Counted from the stretch's first letter, positions 45,322 to 54,072 are shown. The stretch is 64,000 bases of DNA from Bradyrhizobium niftali (GCF_004571025.1 NZ_SPQT01000012.1:62001-126000), one strand, 5' to 3'. The notes: a model not told the origin generated them from the sequence alone. Numbers and translations: made by a program.

Positions 45322-46041
45322 ATGAGACCGAACGGCCGTCACACCGCCGGCGCCAGCCAGTTGCCCGCCATCCGTGCGTGGGCGATGTGCCTGCTCCTGC
45401 TGTCAGCTGTTGCCATGAGTCCGACCACCGCGAAGGCGGCGCCGACGAGCCAGGCCGCGGCCGCGACCACGCATGTCTACCTGCTCCGCGGCGTGCTCAA
45501 CATCTTCTCGCTCGGGCTCGACACGATCGGCTCCCGGCTCCAGGCGCAGGGCATTCCCGTAACGGTTGCCAATTTCGTGTCCTGGTCCTCGCTCGCCGAT
45601 GAGGCCGCGACCGCCTACAAGGCCGGCCGCATCAAGACCATCGTCCTGGTCGGCCATTCCTCGGGCGCGACCGCGCTGCCGGACATGATCGCCAAGCTCA
45701 ACCAGCTCGGCGTGCCCGTGAAGCTCGCGATCGGACTCGATTCCGTGTTCAAGACCAAACTCTCGACCGGCGCCGAACGCTACATCAACATCTATATCGG
45801 CGATGGTCCCGGTGAGCCGGTGCGGGCCGCGGCCGGCCTGCGCGGCAAGCTCGACAATGTCGACGTGCGCGGCACCGGCGTCGGCCACATCTCGATCGAC
45901 AAGAACGAGGCGATCCAGCGCCGCGTCATCGCCGAGATCGACGCCGCGATCATGCGCTCGCGCGCCCCGGCGCCGGTTGCCGAACCCGGCGCGCCCAGGC
46001 AGGCGCGCTCGGCGGCCGCGACGGCGCCGGCCAGGAACTAG
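45322..46041 (+). CDS. exported alpha/beta-hydrolase-fold protein, paralogue 1
   Basis: A 239-residue protein with a signal peptide (AMCLLLLSAVAMSPTTAKA). The domain begins HVYLLRGVLNIFSLGLDTIG and has a nucleophile-elbow-like VLVGHSSGATALPD. A conserved GHISIDKNEAIQRR near the end gives the likely catalytic His. The tail is Pro/Ala-rich. It is clearly related to the protein at 48705 (YLxRG, GHSxG, ERxINI and SHI/GHISI positions match), but lacks its LysM. Substrate unknown; a periplasmic hydrolase is inferred. Confidence 0.8.
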   Translation: MRPNGRHTAGASQLPAIRAWAMCLLLLSAVAMSPTTAKAAPTSQAAAATTHVYLLRGVLNIFSLGLDTIGSRLQAQGIPVTVANFVSWSSLADEAATAYKAGRIKTIVLVGHSSGATALPDMIAKLNQLGVPVKLAIGLDSVFKTKLSTGAERYINIYIGDGPGEPVRAAAGLRGKLDNVDVRGTGVGHISIDKNEAIQRRVIAEIDAAIMRSRAPAPVAEPGAPRQARSAAATAPARN

Positions 46042-46150
46042 GGCGCGTTTGCGCGACGGGCTGCTGTCCGTCGCGCCGCGATCTTTCCGGCAAGTGCAGA
46101 GATCGCGAGGGGCGGCAGTGAGCGTGTGCGCGTCATCCCGCGCTCCCTCG

Positions 46151-47002
46151 TCATCTCATGAAGGCGCGAATGGCATCCGCGATCTCGCCTGCATGCGTTT
46201 CCAGCGCAAAATGACCGGTGTCGAAGAACTCCACGACGGCGTTGGGATTGTCGCGCTTGAACGCTTCGGCGCCGGGCGGAATGAAGAACGGATCGTTCTT
46301 GCCCCAGACCGCGAGGAACGGCGGCTTGTGCTTGCGAAAATACTCCTGGAATGACGGATAGAGCGCGACATTGCTCCTGTAGTCGCCGAACAGATCGAGC
46401 TGGATATCGTCGGAGCCCAGACGCGCCAGGTAGAAGTTGTCGAGGTTCTGGCCGTCTGGCGACACCATGGTCGCATCGGGGACGCCATGGGTGTACTGCC
46501 AGCGTGTCGCCTCCGGCACGAGGAAAGCGCGCAGCGCATCGCGGTTGGCCGACGACGGATCCTGCCAATAGGCCTTGATCGGTGTCCAGCCGTCGCTGAG
46601 GCCATCCTCATAGGCGTTGCCATTCTGCGAGATGATCGCCGTGATCCGCTCAGGATGGCGCAACGCGAGCCGGAAACCGGTCGGCGCGCCGTAGTCGAAG
46701 ACATAAACGGCGAAGCGATCGAAGCCGATCACTTCGGTGAACCGCTCGATCACCCGCGCGATATTGTCGAATGTGTAATTGAATGTTTCGCGCGCGGGCA
46801 TGTCGGACTGGCCGAAGCCGGGAAGGTCCGGGGCCACGATGTGAAACTTGTCCGCAAGCAGCGGGATCAAGTCGCGGAACATGTGGCCGGCGCTCGGGAA
46901 ACCGTGCAGTAGCAGAAGCTTCGGCGCCCCCGACGGCCCGGCCTCGCGATAGAAGACCTTGAATCCGTCAACGTCGGCGGTGCGATATCGGGTGGAGGTC
47001 AT
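46151..47002 (-). CDS. alpha/beta hydrolase, epoxide hydrolase/dehalogenase-like
   Basis: A 283-residue cytoplasmic hydrolase. HGFPSAGHMFRDLIP supplies the oxyanion region. The nucleophile elbow VFDYGAPTG has Asp in place of Ser, as in haloalkane dehalogenases and epoxide hydrolases. The cap region and the late GHFALETH His complete the triad. The start at 47002 (MTSTRYRTADVDGF) is chosen because GGAG lies 6 bases before it. It is transcribed after the gene at 47067 in the same direction. Confidence 0.9.
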   Translation of the reverse strand: MTSTRYRTADVDGFKVFYREAGPSGAPKLLLLHGFPSAGHMFRDLIPLLADKFHIVAPDLPGFGQSDMPARETFNYTFDNIARVIERFTEVIGFDRFAVYVFDYGAPTGFRLALRHPERITAIISQNGNAYEDGLSDGWTPIKAYWQDPSSANRDALRAFLVPEATRWQYTHGVPDATMVSPDGQNLDNFYLARLGSDDIQLDLFGDYRSNVALYPSFQEYFRKHKPPFLAVWGKNDPFFIPPGAEAFKRDNPNAVVEFFDTGHFALETHAGEIADAIRAFMR

Positions 47003-47066
47003 GGCAGTCTCCGTTCCTGGCAAGGGATGTTGTTGACGTGAGCGGGTTTGCTGGACGTCGGGCGCG

Positions 47067-47762
47067 CTAATTGCCGCTCACAGCGCGGACCGCGTCGCGA
47101 ATGATATCGGCAACAGCCGCGGGCGCCGTGACGCTGGGCGTGTGATCGACGGCGAGCGTTCGGATGTTCGCCTTCATGCGTTCCGCCATGAAGCGCTGCG
47201 TCTCGGGCACGATCATGCGGTCCTGCTCGGCGATCAGGTACCAGGTCGGAACGTCCTTCCACAGCGGGCGGCCCGCCGGGACCGTTATGCAATTCAGCGA
47301 GATAGGCCGCTGCACGGATGCCAGCACAGTGTGATCCTGCGCTGAAGCGTTCTGTGCGAATGCCGCTGCAAAGGCATTCTCAGGCAACCAGATCAGGCCA
47401 TTGTCATCGGGAGCAAGCTTTGGCGCCTGCGGGTGGGGGACAAGGCGATAGAACACGTCTGCAACCTTCTCCCCCTCCTCGGGCGCAAGGGCTGCGACAT
47501 AGACCAGCGCCTTCACGCGCGCCGGACGCGCAAGTGCGATGACGGCGCCGGCATAGGCGTGCCCGGCAATCACGACCGGGCCTTCAATGCGATCGAGGCT
47601 CCGGTTGAGTGCCGCGACATCGTCGGCAAGGGAGGTCAGTGGAAGCGGCGCCGCGTGCGCCTTGATCCCCTCGGCCTCGAGCGCGGTGATGACTCGTGCC
47701 CAGCTCGATCCATCCGCCCACGCCCCGTGAGCCAGGACCGCCGTCACACTGCCTCTAGCCAT
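47067..47762 (-). CDS. alpha/beta hydrolase with Ser-to-Ala nucleophile position
   Basis: A 231-residue protein. Its start, VTAVLAHGAWADGSSWARVI, and LVYVAALAPEEGEKV match a family of small alpha/beta hydrolases, but the elbow reads VIAGHAYAGAVI, where active members have GHSYGG. A strong AAGGAGG precedes the ATG. A late VDHTPSVTAPAAV supplies the His position. It may be non-catalytic or act by another residue. It is divergently transcribed from the CGNR regulator at 47883, which is a likely controller. Confidence 0.88.
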   Translation of the reverse strand: MARGSVTAVLAHGAWADGSSWARVITALEAEGIKAHAAPLPLTSLADDVAALNRSLDRIEGPVVIAGHAYAGAVIALARPARVKALVYVAALAPEEGEKVADVFYRLVPHPQAPKLAPDDNGLIWLPENAFAAAFAQNASAQDHTVLASVQRPISLNCITVPAGRPLWKDVPTWYLIAEQDRMIVPETQRFMAERMKANIRTLAVDHTPSVTAPAAVADIIRDAVRAVSGN

Positions 47763-47776
47763 CGTTGCCTCCTTAG

Positions 47777-47847
47777 TAACCTGTAAAATAGCATCAGTTA
47801 GGTTATGTCTGTAATGCGTAACTTGTCAACTTGAATTTAACAGGTTA
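47777..47847. promoter_or_regulatory. divergent operator-like inverted repeats
   Basis: TAACCTGTAAAA (from 47777) and TTTAACAGGTTA (ending 47847) are inverted copies with one mismatch in 12. A partial third copy, GTTAGGTTATG, lies near 47797. They flank the AT-rich space between the hydrolase and the CGNR gene, as expected for an autoregulated divergent promoter. Confidence 0.5.
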
Positions 47848-47882
47848 TGTGGGGAATGTTCCGTTTTGGCTGGGGAGCCCAC

Positions 47883-48500
47883 ATGTCACGTAGACCGCCC
47901 GCCATGTTCGTCGCCGACTCGCTTGGCCTCGATTTTCTCAATTCGATCGCCACGCCGGTCGATACGCCCGTCGATTGGATCGACGATGGTGATGGGCTGA
48001 TCGACTGGCTCGCTCAGGCGAGGCTCGTTGCAGTCGATGAGCTCGATGCGATGAAGGCGCGTGCCTTGCTTGGCGAGCTGGACAAGGTCGCGGACCAGGC
48101 CCGCGCCTTGCGCGAGTGGTTTCGCGGCTTTGTGGTTGAGCATGCAGGCCGGCCGCTCACCGTGAAGGCGCTGCAGGAGCTCGGGCCGCTGAACAGCCTC
48201 CTGGCGCGCGACGACTCGTTCCGACAGATCGCGCGACGCCAGGGTGCGGGCGGGCTTGCGCTGCAAAGAATGCGGCACTGGCGATCGCCCGAATCCCTGC
48301 TCTTGCCGGTCGGCGAAGCGCTGGCGAAATTCGTCTGCGACGAGGACTTTTCACACGTGAAGGCGTGCGAGGGCCATAACTGCACGATGCTGTTCGCCGA
48401 CCACACCCGCAGACGCGCGCGACGATGGTGCTCGATGGCGATCTGCGGCAACCGGGCCAAGCAGGCTGCGCACCGCAGCCGGCTCAAGAGCAGGCACTGA
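47883..48500 (+). CDS. CGNR zinc finger / ABATE-domain regulator
   Basis: A 205-residue protein. The N-terminal ABATE-like domain (LGLDFLNSIATPVDTPVDWI) is followed by a helical middle and a C-terminal CGNR zinc finger. The Cys ligands lie in CEGHNCTMLF and WCSMAICGNRAKQAAH. Such proteins are thought to be transcription regulators of stress or metabolic genes. The ATG at 47883 (MSRRPPAMF) is preferred; an upstream in-frame ATG at 47847 would overlap the operator-like repeat. Divergent to the hydrolases. Confidence 0.88.
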   Translation: MSRRPPAMFVADSLGLDFLNSIATPVDTPVDWIDDGDGLIDWLAQARLVAVDELDAMKARALLGELDKVADQARALREWFRGFVVEHAGRPLTVKALQELGPLNSLLARDDSFRQIARRQGAGGLALQRMRHWRSPESLLLPVGEALAKFVCDEDFSHVKACEGHNCTMLFADHTRRRARRWCSMAICGNRAKQAAHRSRLKSRH

Positions 48501-48704
48501 CCGACGGCAGCGCTACCTGCGGCGCAGCCTAGGCTGGGCACATCGGCCGAGGACCTGCGTCCGGCTCGGCGCGCGCATCGAGGCTCCTCATGGCCCTGCG
48601 GGATGCGACAATTTCCGTGGTTCCGTGCCCCAAATTCCACCCAATCGGTGGTCACTAAGCCCCAGGGGGAGGCTGCGGCCTCCCGTGGTGGGACTGCTCG
48701 GCTG

Positions 48705-49649
48705 ATGCTTGATCCAAGGCGAATCTTCGTGCTGGCAGCGGTTGCGCTGCTCGCCTTGAGCACCGGTGCGGCCGTTGCCTCGCCCCCCAAGTCAAAGCCC
48801 GCCGCGGTCGCACCCGTCGCTCCGCCGCCACCTCCGCCGGCCGAACCGCTGCCGCCGCCAAAAATCTACCTGTTCCGCGGCGCCATGGGGCCGATCTTCT
48901 CGACCGGCATGGACCGGCTCAGCGAGAAGCTGACCAAGGCCGGCTTCTCCGCCGACGTCTACGAATTCACCATCTGCCGATGGATCGGCGATCGCGCCAT
49001 CACCAGCTACAAGGAGAGCCCGGCGCCGATCGTGCTGATCGGTCACTCCATGGGCGGGCTGTGCTCGATCGTCATCTCCGAGATGGCGGCCAAGGAGAAC
49101 ATCCCGATCAGCCTCGTCATCGCCATCGATCCCGCGCATGCGACCGGCGACGTGCCGCTCAATGTCGAGCGCTTCATCAACATCTTCCTGTCCGACAGCG
49201 TGCTCGGCGGCGGCGATGTCGTGGCCGTGCCCGGCTATCGCGGCCATTACGCGAGCTACGATCTCAAGGAGAACAGCCGCGTCTCGCATATCAACATCGA
49301 GAAGTCCGACGACATCCATCGCCAGATCGTCGAGATGGTGACGCAGCTGCCGCGTATCCCCGCGCAGCCCCATGCCGATGCCGTGCCGCTGCGCTATCTC
49401 GTGCCGGCGAACAGCTTGGTGGAATTGTGGGACTCCGGCATGCGGGTGCCGGTACGCCGCGGCGACACCATGGAGAGCATCGCCGCAGCCAATCGCGTGC
49501 CGCTGTGGTCGATCGCGCAGAGCAACTCGCTGGCAGAGAACGCACAGCTCACGCCCGGCCAGTCCATCATCGTCCCGCGCCATCTGACGCCGCCGGAGCC
49601 GACGGCAGCGATGGCAGCGCCGCCGCCCGCGCCGGCGGGGCGGAAGTAG
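48705..49649 (+). CDS. exported alpha/beta-hydrolase-fold protein with LysM, paralogue 2
   Basis: A 314-residue protein. A signal peptide (IFVLAAVALLALSTGAAVA) and a Pro-rich linker precede a hydrolase-fold domain (KIYLFRGAMGPIFSTGMDRL, VLIGHSMGG, SHINIEKSDDIHRQIVEM). After the domain, at about residues 240-290, a LysM-like module follows (PVRRGDTMESIAAANRVPLWSIAQSN then LTPGQSIIVPRHL). LysM would anchor it to peptidoglycan. It is a paralogue of the protein at 45322. Longer frame upstream is not supported by a signal peptide. Confidence 0.85.
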   Translation: MLDPRRIFVLAAVALLALSTGAAVASPPKSKPAAVAPVAPPPPPPAEPLPPPKIYLFRGAMGPIFSTGMDRLSEKLTKAGFSADVYEFTICRWIGDRAITSYKESPAPIVLIGHSMGGLCSIVISEMAAKENIPISLVIAIDPAHATGDVPLNVERFINIFLSDSVLGGGDVVAVPGYRGHYASYDLKENSRVSHINIEKSDDIHRQIVEMVTQLPRIPAQPHADAVPLRYLVPANSLVELWDSGMRVPVRRGDTMESIAAANRVPLWSIAQSNSLAENAQLTPGQSIIVPRHLTPPEPTAAMAAPPPAPAGRK

Positions 49650-49659
49650 TTGTTCTTCG

Positions 49660-49683
49660 CCTCTCCCCGCAAGCGGGGAGAGG
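49660..49683. terminator. two-way terminator hairpin
   Basis: CCTCTCCCCGC at 49660-49670 pairs perfectly with GCGGGGAGAGG at 49673-49683. It lies between the convergent LysM-hydrolase and ttuC-like genes. T-runs are weak on both sides. Confidence 0.6.
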
Positions 49684-49689
49684 AGACGA

Positions 49690-50763
49690 TCAAACATTCG
49701 ACCCGTGGATCGCGTCGATGACAGCGTCGGTGACCTCCTTCGTCGTCGCCTTGCCGCCGACATCGGGCGTCAGCACGCCGGCTGCGCAGACGCGTTCGAC
49801 GGCCGTCATCAGCCGCACCGCGGCGTCCTTCTCGCCGAGATGTTCGAGCATCTGCGCGCCGGTCCAGAAGGTCGCGACCGGGTTGGCGATGCCCTTGCCG
49901 GTGATATCGAAGGCCGAGCCGTGGATCGGCTCGAACATCGAGGGGAAGCGGCGCTGCGGATCGATGTTGCCGGTCGGCGCGACGCCGAGGCTGCCCGCGA
50001 GCGCGCCGGCAAGGTCGGAGAGGATGTCGGCGTGCAGGTTGGTCGCCACGATGGTGTCGAGGCTCTTCGGATGCAGGGTCATGCGCACCGTCATGGCGTC
50101 GACCAGCATCCTGTCCCAGGTCACATCGGGGAATTCGCCGGCGACCTCGGCCGCGATCTCGTCCCACATCACCATGCCGTGGCGCTGCGCGTTCGACTTG
50201 GTCACGACGGTCAGGAACTTGCGCGGACGCGACTGCGCGAGCTGGAACGCGTAGCGCATGATCCGCGTCACGCCGACGCGGGTGAAGACCGCAACTTCAG
50301 TGCCGACTTCTTCGGGCAGGCCCTTGTGGGCGCGGCCGCCCATGCCGGCATATTCGCCTTCGGAGTTCTCGCGCACGATCACCCAGTCGAGATCGCCGAC
50401 GCCGACATTGCGCAGCGGCGAGGCGACGCCCGGCAGGATCTTGGTCGGCCGCACATTGGCGTATTGGTCAAAGCCCTGGCAGATCGGCAGCCGCAGGCCC
50501 CACAGCGTGATGTGGTCGGGCACGTCGGGCGCGCCGACCGCGCCGAAATAGATCGCGTCGAACTTCTTCAGCTCCGTGAGGCCATCGGCCGGCATCATCA
50601 CGCCGTGCTTCTTGTAATAGTCCGAGCCCCAGTCGAAGGTCTTGACGTTGAAGGCAAGGTCGCCGCTGCGCTTGGCCAGCGCCTCCAGCACGCGGACACC
50701 GGCCGAGATGACCTCGGGGCCGATGCCATCGGCGGGAATTGCTGCGATCGAATGGGTGCGCAT
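49690..50763 (-). CDS. tartrate dehydrogenase / D-malate dehydrogenase (TtuC/DmlA-like)
   Basis: A 357-residue NAD-dependent beta-hydroxyacid decarboxylating dehydrogenase of the isocitrate/isopropylmalate family. The start AAIPADGIGPEVISAGVRVLEAL, the substrate-loop VRENSEGEYAGMGG, the Lys in TKSNAQRHGM and the metal-binding Asp in DAMTVRM and NLHADILSDLAGALAGSLG are visible. The family members oxidise tartrate, D-malate or isopropylmalate. The full-length leuB-type VRENTGGxYFG is absent, favouring tartrate/D-malate. It is downstream of the MFS permease on the same strand. Confidence 0.9.
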   Translation of the reverse strand: MRTHSIAAIPADGIGPEVISAGVRVLEALAKRSGDLAFNVKTFDWGSDYYKKHGVMMPADGLTELKKFDAIYFGAVGAPDVPDHITLWGLRLPICQGFDQYANVRPTKILPGVASPLRNVGVGDLDWVIVRENSEGEYAGMGGRAHKGLPEEVGTEVAVFTRVGVTRIMRYAFQLAQSRPRKFLTVVTKSNAQRHGMVMWDEIAAEVAGEFPDVTWDRMLVDAMTVRMTLHPKSLDTIVATNLHADILSDLAGALAGSLGVAPTGNIDPQRRFPSMFEPIHGSAFDITGKGIANPVATFWTGAQMLEHLGEKDAAVRLMTAVERVCAAGVLTPDVGGKATTKEVTDAVIDAIHGSNV

Positions 50764-50784
50764 GAAAATGCTCCGTTTGAGAGA

Positions 50785-52083
50785 TCAGTGGGATTGCGGG
50801 ACGGGTTCGACGGGCGCGGTCTGCGCACGCGACAATAGCAGGGTGAGGACCGCGGAGAGAACGAGCAGGCCGGCGACGAAGTAAAGCCCGCCATTGAAGC
50901 TGCCGGTTTGGTCCTTGATCCAACCGATCATGGCAGGCCCGACGAAGCCGCCGAGATTGCCGATCGAGTTGATGGTGGCGATGCCGGCTGCGGCCGCGGG
51001 ACCGGACAGGAACAGCGTCGGCATGCTCCAGAGCGGCGGTTTTGCCGAGGAGATGCCGATGTTGACGAGCGCAAGCGCAACCAGCACCGCGACGACGCCG
51101 GTCGCAAGGCCGGCATAGGCGAGCCCGGCCGCGGCGATCAGGCAGGCCCACACGACGTGCCAGGTGCGCTCGCCGGTGCGGTCCGAGTGTCGTGCCCACA
51201 GGATCATGGCGACCACCGCGGCGGTTGCCGGCAATGCGTTGAGGAAGCCGACCTGAAGCGAGGACAGGCCGAACTGCTTGATGATCTGCGGCGCCCAGAC
51301 GCCGAGCGTGTAGAGGCCGGCCGAGGTGCCGAAATAGATCAGCGCCAGCGCCAGAACACGCGGATCGGCAAGCCCGCGCCAGATGCTGTGGCTCGCGGTT
51401 GCGGCCTTGCTGGTGGTCTCCGCGTTCATGGTCTCAATCAGCCAGCGGCGCTCGTCATCGGCGAGCCATTTCGCTTTCTCGGGACGATCGGTGAGGAAGC
51501 CGAGCACGACGAAGCCGAGCAGCACGGCCGGCAGCGCCTCCAGCACGAACAGCCATTGCCAGCCCTTGAAGCCGAGCAGGCCGTCCATCTCCAGCAGCGC
51601 GCCTGATATCGGCGATCCCAGCACGGTGGAGAGCGGCGCAGCCGCCATGAACAGCGCGGTCACCGCGGCGCGCTGGCGCGCGGGGAACCAGTAGGAGAGG
51701 TAGAGGATGATGCCGGGAAAGAAGCCGGCTTCGGCGACGCCGAGCAGGAAGCGCAGCACGTAGAAGCCGGTCGGCCCTTGCACGAATGCCATTGCCGCCG
51801 AGACGAGGCCCCAGGTGATCATCACCCGCGCGATCCAGATCCGCGCGCCGATCTTGTGCAGGATGATGTTGGAGGGCACCTCGAACAGGAAATAGCCCCA
51901 GAAGAAGATGCCGGCGCCGAAGCCGTAGACCGCGGGCGACAGGCCGATGTCCTTGTTCATCGTCAGCGAGGCGAAGCCGATATTGACGCGGTCGATGAAG
52001 GCCACGAAGTAGAGCAGCATGATGAAGGGAACGATGCGCCAGGTGATCTTGCGCAGCACGCGCGTCTGAATCTCGCTCGCCAC
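50785..52083 (-). CDS. MFS transporter, anion:cation symporter type
   Basis: A 432-residue, 12-segment permease of the ACS family that takes up organic acids such as hexuronates, phthalate or tartrate. DRVNIGFASLTMNKDIGLSP, GIFFWGYFLFEVPSN and RWVIARVM-like IWIARVMITWGLVSAAMAF are typical. The start is GTG at 52083 because GGAGG lies 5 bases before it (CAGG then GTG); the in-frame ATG at 52146 lacks a ribosome-binding sequence. Probably co-transcribed with the dehydrogenase and under control of the divergent LysR gene. Confidence 0.9.
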   Translation of the reverse strand: MASEIQTRVLRKITWRIVPFIMLLYFVAFIDRVNIGFASLTMNKDIGLSPAVYGFGAGIFFWGYFLFEVPSNIILHKIGARIWIARVMITWGLVSAAMAFVQGPTGFYVLRFLLGVAEAGFFPGIILYLSYWFPARQRAAVTALFMAAAPLSTVLGSPISGALLEMDGLLGFKGWQWLFVLEALPAVLLGFVVLGFLTDRPEKAKWLADDERRWLIETMNAETTSKAATASHSIWRGLADPRVLALALIYFGTSAGLYTLGVWAPQIIKQFGLSSLQVGFLNALPATAAVVAMILWARHSDRTGERTWHVVWACLIAAAGLAYAGLATGVVAVLVALALVNIGISSAKPPLWSMPTLFLSGPAAAAGIATINSIGNLGGFVGPAMIGWIKDQTGSFNGGLYFVAGLLVLSAVLTLLLSRAQTAPVEPVPQSH

Positions 52084-52189
52084 CCTGGCCTCCCCTCGAG
52101 TTCCGATTGTTGTTGTGCGGCGGACCCGGAGGTCTACGCCGGCCATGAGCGTAGGCGGGGGAGGAGGCACACTCAATCGGCACTGGTTT

Positions 52190-52206
52190 ATACAAAAAAA
52201 TGATAT
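52190..52206. promoter_or_regulatory. LysR-type operator (ATA-N11-TAT)
   Basis: ATA at 52190, eleven bases, TAT at 52204-52206, a palindromic T-N11-A core, embedded in an A-rich stretch. It lies between the divergent MFS and LysR genes, where a LysR-type regulator would bind. Confidence 0.55.
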
Positions 52207-52248
52207 AATCCTCGCTAGGTGAAGCGCACGGGGCGAGGGGGATCCGGG

Positions 52249-53166
52249 ATGGAATTGCATCAGTTGCGATGCTTCGTGGCGGCGGCCGAGCAGCTGCATT
52301 TCGGCCATGCGGCGCAGCAGCTCCAGATGCTGCCGTCCGCGCTCGGGCGCCAGATCAGGCTGCTGGAAGAGGATCTGGGCACGCGGCTGTTCGCGCGGAC
52401 CACGCGCGCGGTGTCGCTCACCGAGGACGGCGCCACGCTGTTGCGCGATGCCCGTGCCATCCTGGCCAAGGTCGAGGCGGTCGAGAATAACTTACGCAAC
52501 CGCTCGCGTGCGGGGGCCGCGCGCCGGCTGCGGGTCGGCGCCATCGACAGCGCGGCGGCGGGATTGCTGCCGCCGCTGCTGCGCGATTTCCGCGACAGGC
52601 ATCCTGACATCGCGGTGCAGCTCCTCGAGGACAAGACCGTCCGGCTGCTGCCCAAGATCCTGACCGGCGCGCTCGATCTCGCTTTCGTCCGCCCGCCTCA
52701 CAGCGCGGACAAGCGGCTCGAATTCCGCGATCTGCTCCAGGAGACCGCCATCGTCGCGTTCCCGCAGCGCCACGCGCTCGCCGAGCGCAAGTCGATCACG
52801 CTGGCGCAGATCGCCGACGAGGCCATGCTGGTGCCGGACCGCCGCTCGCGGCCGCACAGCCATGACCTCACCATCAAACTGTTCGAGCAGGCCGGATTGA
52901 CGCCGCGCATCGTGCAGGTCGCCGACGAGAAGCAGACCATCATCCAGCTGGTGGCAACGAAGCTCGGGGTCGCGATCGTGCCGCGCTGGACCACGCGAAT
53001 GGCGGTGTCGGGCGTGCGCTTCGTGCCGCTCAGGCCGAAGCAGAGCGGTCCGGTCGGCCGGCTGCCGCTTGCGGCGGCCTGGTTGCGCGGCTCGCGCGAT
53101 CCGGCCCGCGATGCCATGCTGGCGGTGCTCGAGACGCGCCTGCGCAGCTATGCGCGCGAGGCCTGA
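52249..53166 (+). CDS. LysR-family transcriptional regulator
   Basis: A 305-residue regulator. The winged helix-turn-helix covers MELHQLRCFVAAAEQLHFGHAAQQL through LEEDLGTRLFARTTR. The effector-binding domain begins near residue 90 (LRVGAIDSAAAGLLPPLLRDF). It is divergent from the MFS/ttuC pair and upstream of the aspartate dehydrogenase, so it is the likely activator of both. The ATG at 52249 fits the family start; the effector is probably an organic acid, which is inference. Confidence 0.93.
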   Translation: MELHQLRCFVAAAEQLHFGHAAQQLQMLPSALGRQIRLLEEDLGTRLFARTTRAVSLTEDGATLLRDARAILAKVEAVENNLRNRSRAGAARRLRVGAIDSAAAGLLPPLLRDFRDRHPDIAVQLLEDKTVRLLPKILTGALDLAFVRPPHSADKRLEFRDLLQETAIVAFPQRHALAERKSITLAQIADEAMLVPDRRSRPHSHDLTIKLFEQAGLTPRIVQVADEKQTIIQLVATKLGVAIVPRWTTRMAVSGVRFVPLRPKQSGPVGRLPLAAAWLRGSRDPARDAMLAVLETRLRSYAREA

Positions 53167-53204
53167 GGGACTATGACATTGACGTGGATAGAAGGTGGAA
53201 GGTG

Positions 53205-54029
53205 ATGACGGATCAGAAAGCTTCGCGCGAATTGCGGGTGGCCATCGCAGGCCTGGGCTCGATCGGCACCAAGATCGCGACCGCGCTCGATCAGGGCATC
53301 GAGGGGCTGACACTGTCCGCCGTCGCCGTGCGGGATCCCGCCAAGCATCAAACATTCCTCAACGACCTGCGTCGCGCGCCGCAGGTTTTGCCGATCGACC
53401 AGCTCGGTGAGGCCGCCGACATCGTGGTCGAGTGCGCACCGAGCAGCCAGCTGCGCGCGATCGTCGAGCCGGCAGTGAAGCGCGGCAAGGCCGCGGTCGT
53501 CGTCAGCGTCGGCGGGCTGCTCGACAATTTTGATCTGGTCGATCTTGCCCGTGCCAATGGCGGCCGCATCATCGTGCCGACCGGCGCGCTGATCGGGCTC
53601 GATGCCGTCAACGCCGCTGCCATCGGCACCATTCATTCGGTGAAGATGGTCACGCGCAAGCCGATCGACGGGCTGAAGGGCGCGCCCTTTATCGTCCAGA
53701 ACAACATCGACATCGACAATCTGCGCGAGCCGCTGAAGCTGTTCGAGGGTACCGCGCGCGAGGCCGCAAAAGGCTTTCCGGCCAATCTCAACGTCGCGGT
53801 GGCGCTGTCGCTCGCGGGCGTCGGGCCTGATCGCACCTCCGTGCAGATCTGGGCCGATCCGACCGTGACGCGCAACGTTCACCGCATCGAGGTCGAGGCG
53901 GATTCGGCGCGCTTCTCGATGTCGATCGAGAACATCCCGTCCGAGAACCCCAAGACCGGGTTGATCACGGCGCTGTCCGTGATCGCGCTGCTGCGCAAGC
54001 AGCGCGCCGCGTTGTGTGTGGGGACGTGA
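53205..54029 (+). CDS. nadX: aspartate dehydrogenase
   Basis: A 274-residue NAD(P)-dependent enzyme that interconverts L-aspartate and oxaloacetate/iminoaspartate. The Rossmann loop AIAGLGSIGTKIATAL lies at the N-terminus. The catalytic domain contains IVPTGALIGLDAVNAAAIG and a late PSENPKTGLITALSVIALL that is typical. GGAAGGTG precedes the ATG at 53205. No nadA or nadC is adjacent; the neighbours instead suggest use in organic-acid or amino-acid catabolism. It follows the LysR gene in the same direction after 38 bases. Confidence 0.88.
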   Translation: MTDQKASRELRVAIAGLGSIGTKIATALDQGIEGLTLSAVAVRDPAKHQTFLNDLRRAPQVLPIDQLGEAADIVVECAPSSQLRAIVEPAVKRGKAAVVVSVGGLLDNFDLVDLARANGGRIIVPTGALIGLDAVNAAAIGTIHSVKMVTRKPIDGLKGAPFIVQNNIDIDNLREPLKLFEGTAREAAKGFPANLNVAVALSLAGVGPDRTSVQIWADPTVTRNVHRIEVEADSARFSMSIENIPSENPKTGLITALSVIALLRKQRAALCVGT

Positions 54030-54072
54030 GTTCTAGAGCGTGATGGGTTGAGGTCGAGTCGAGAACAGCGCT

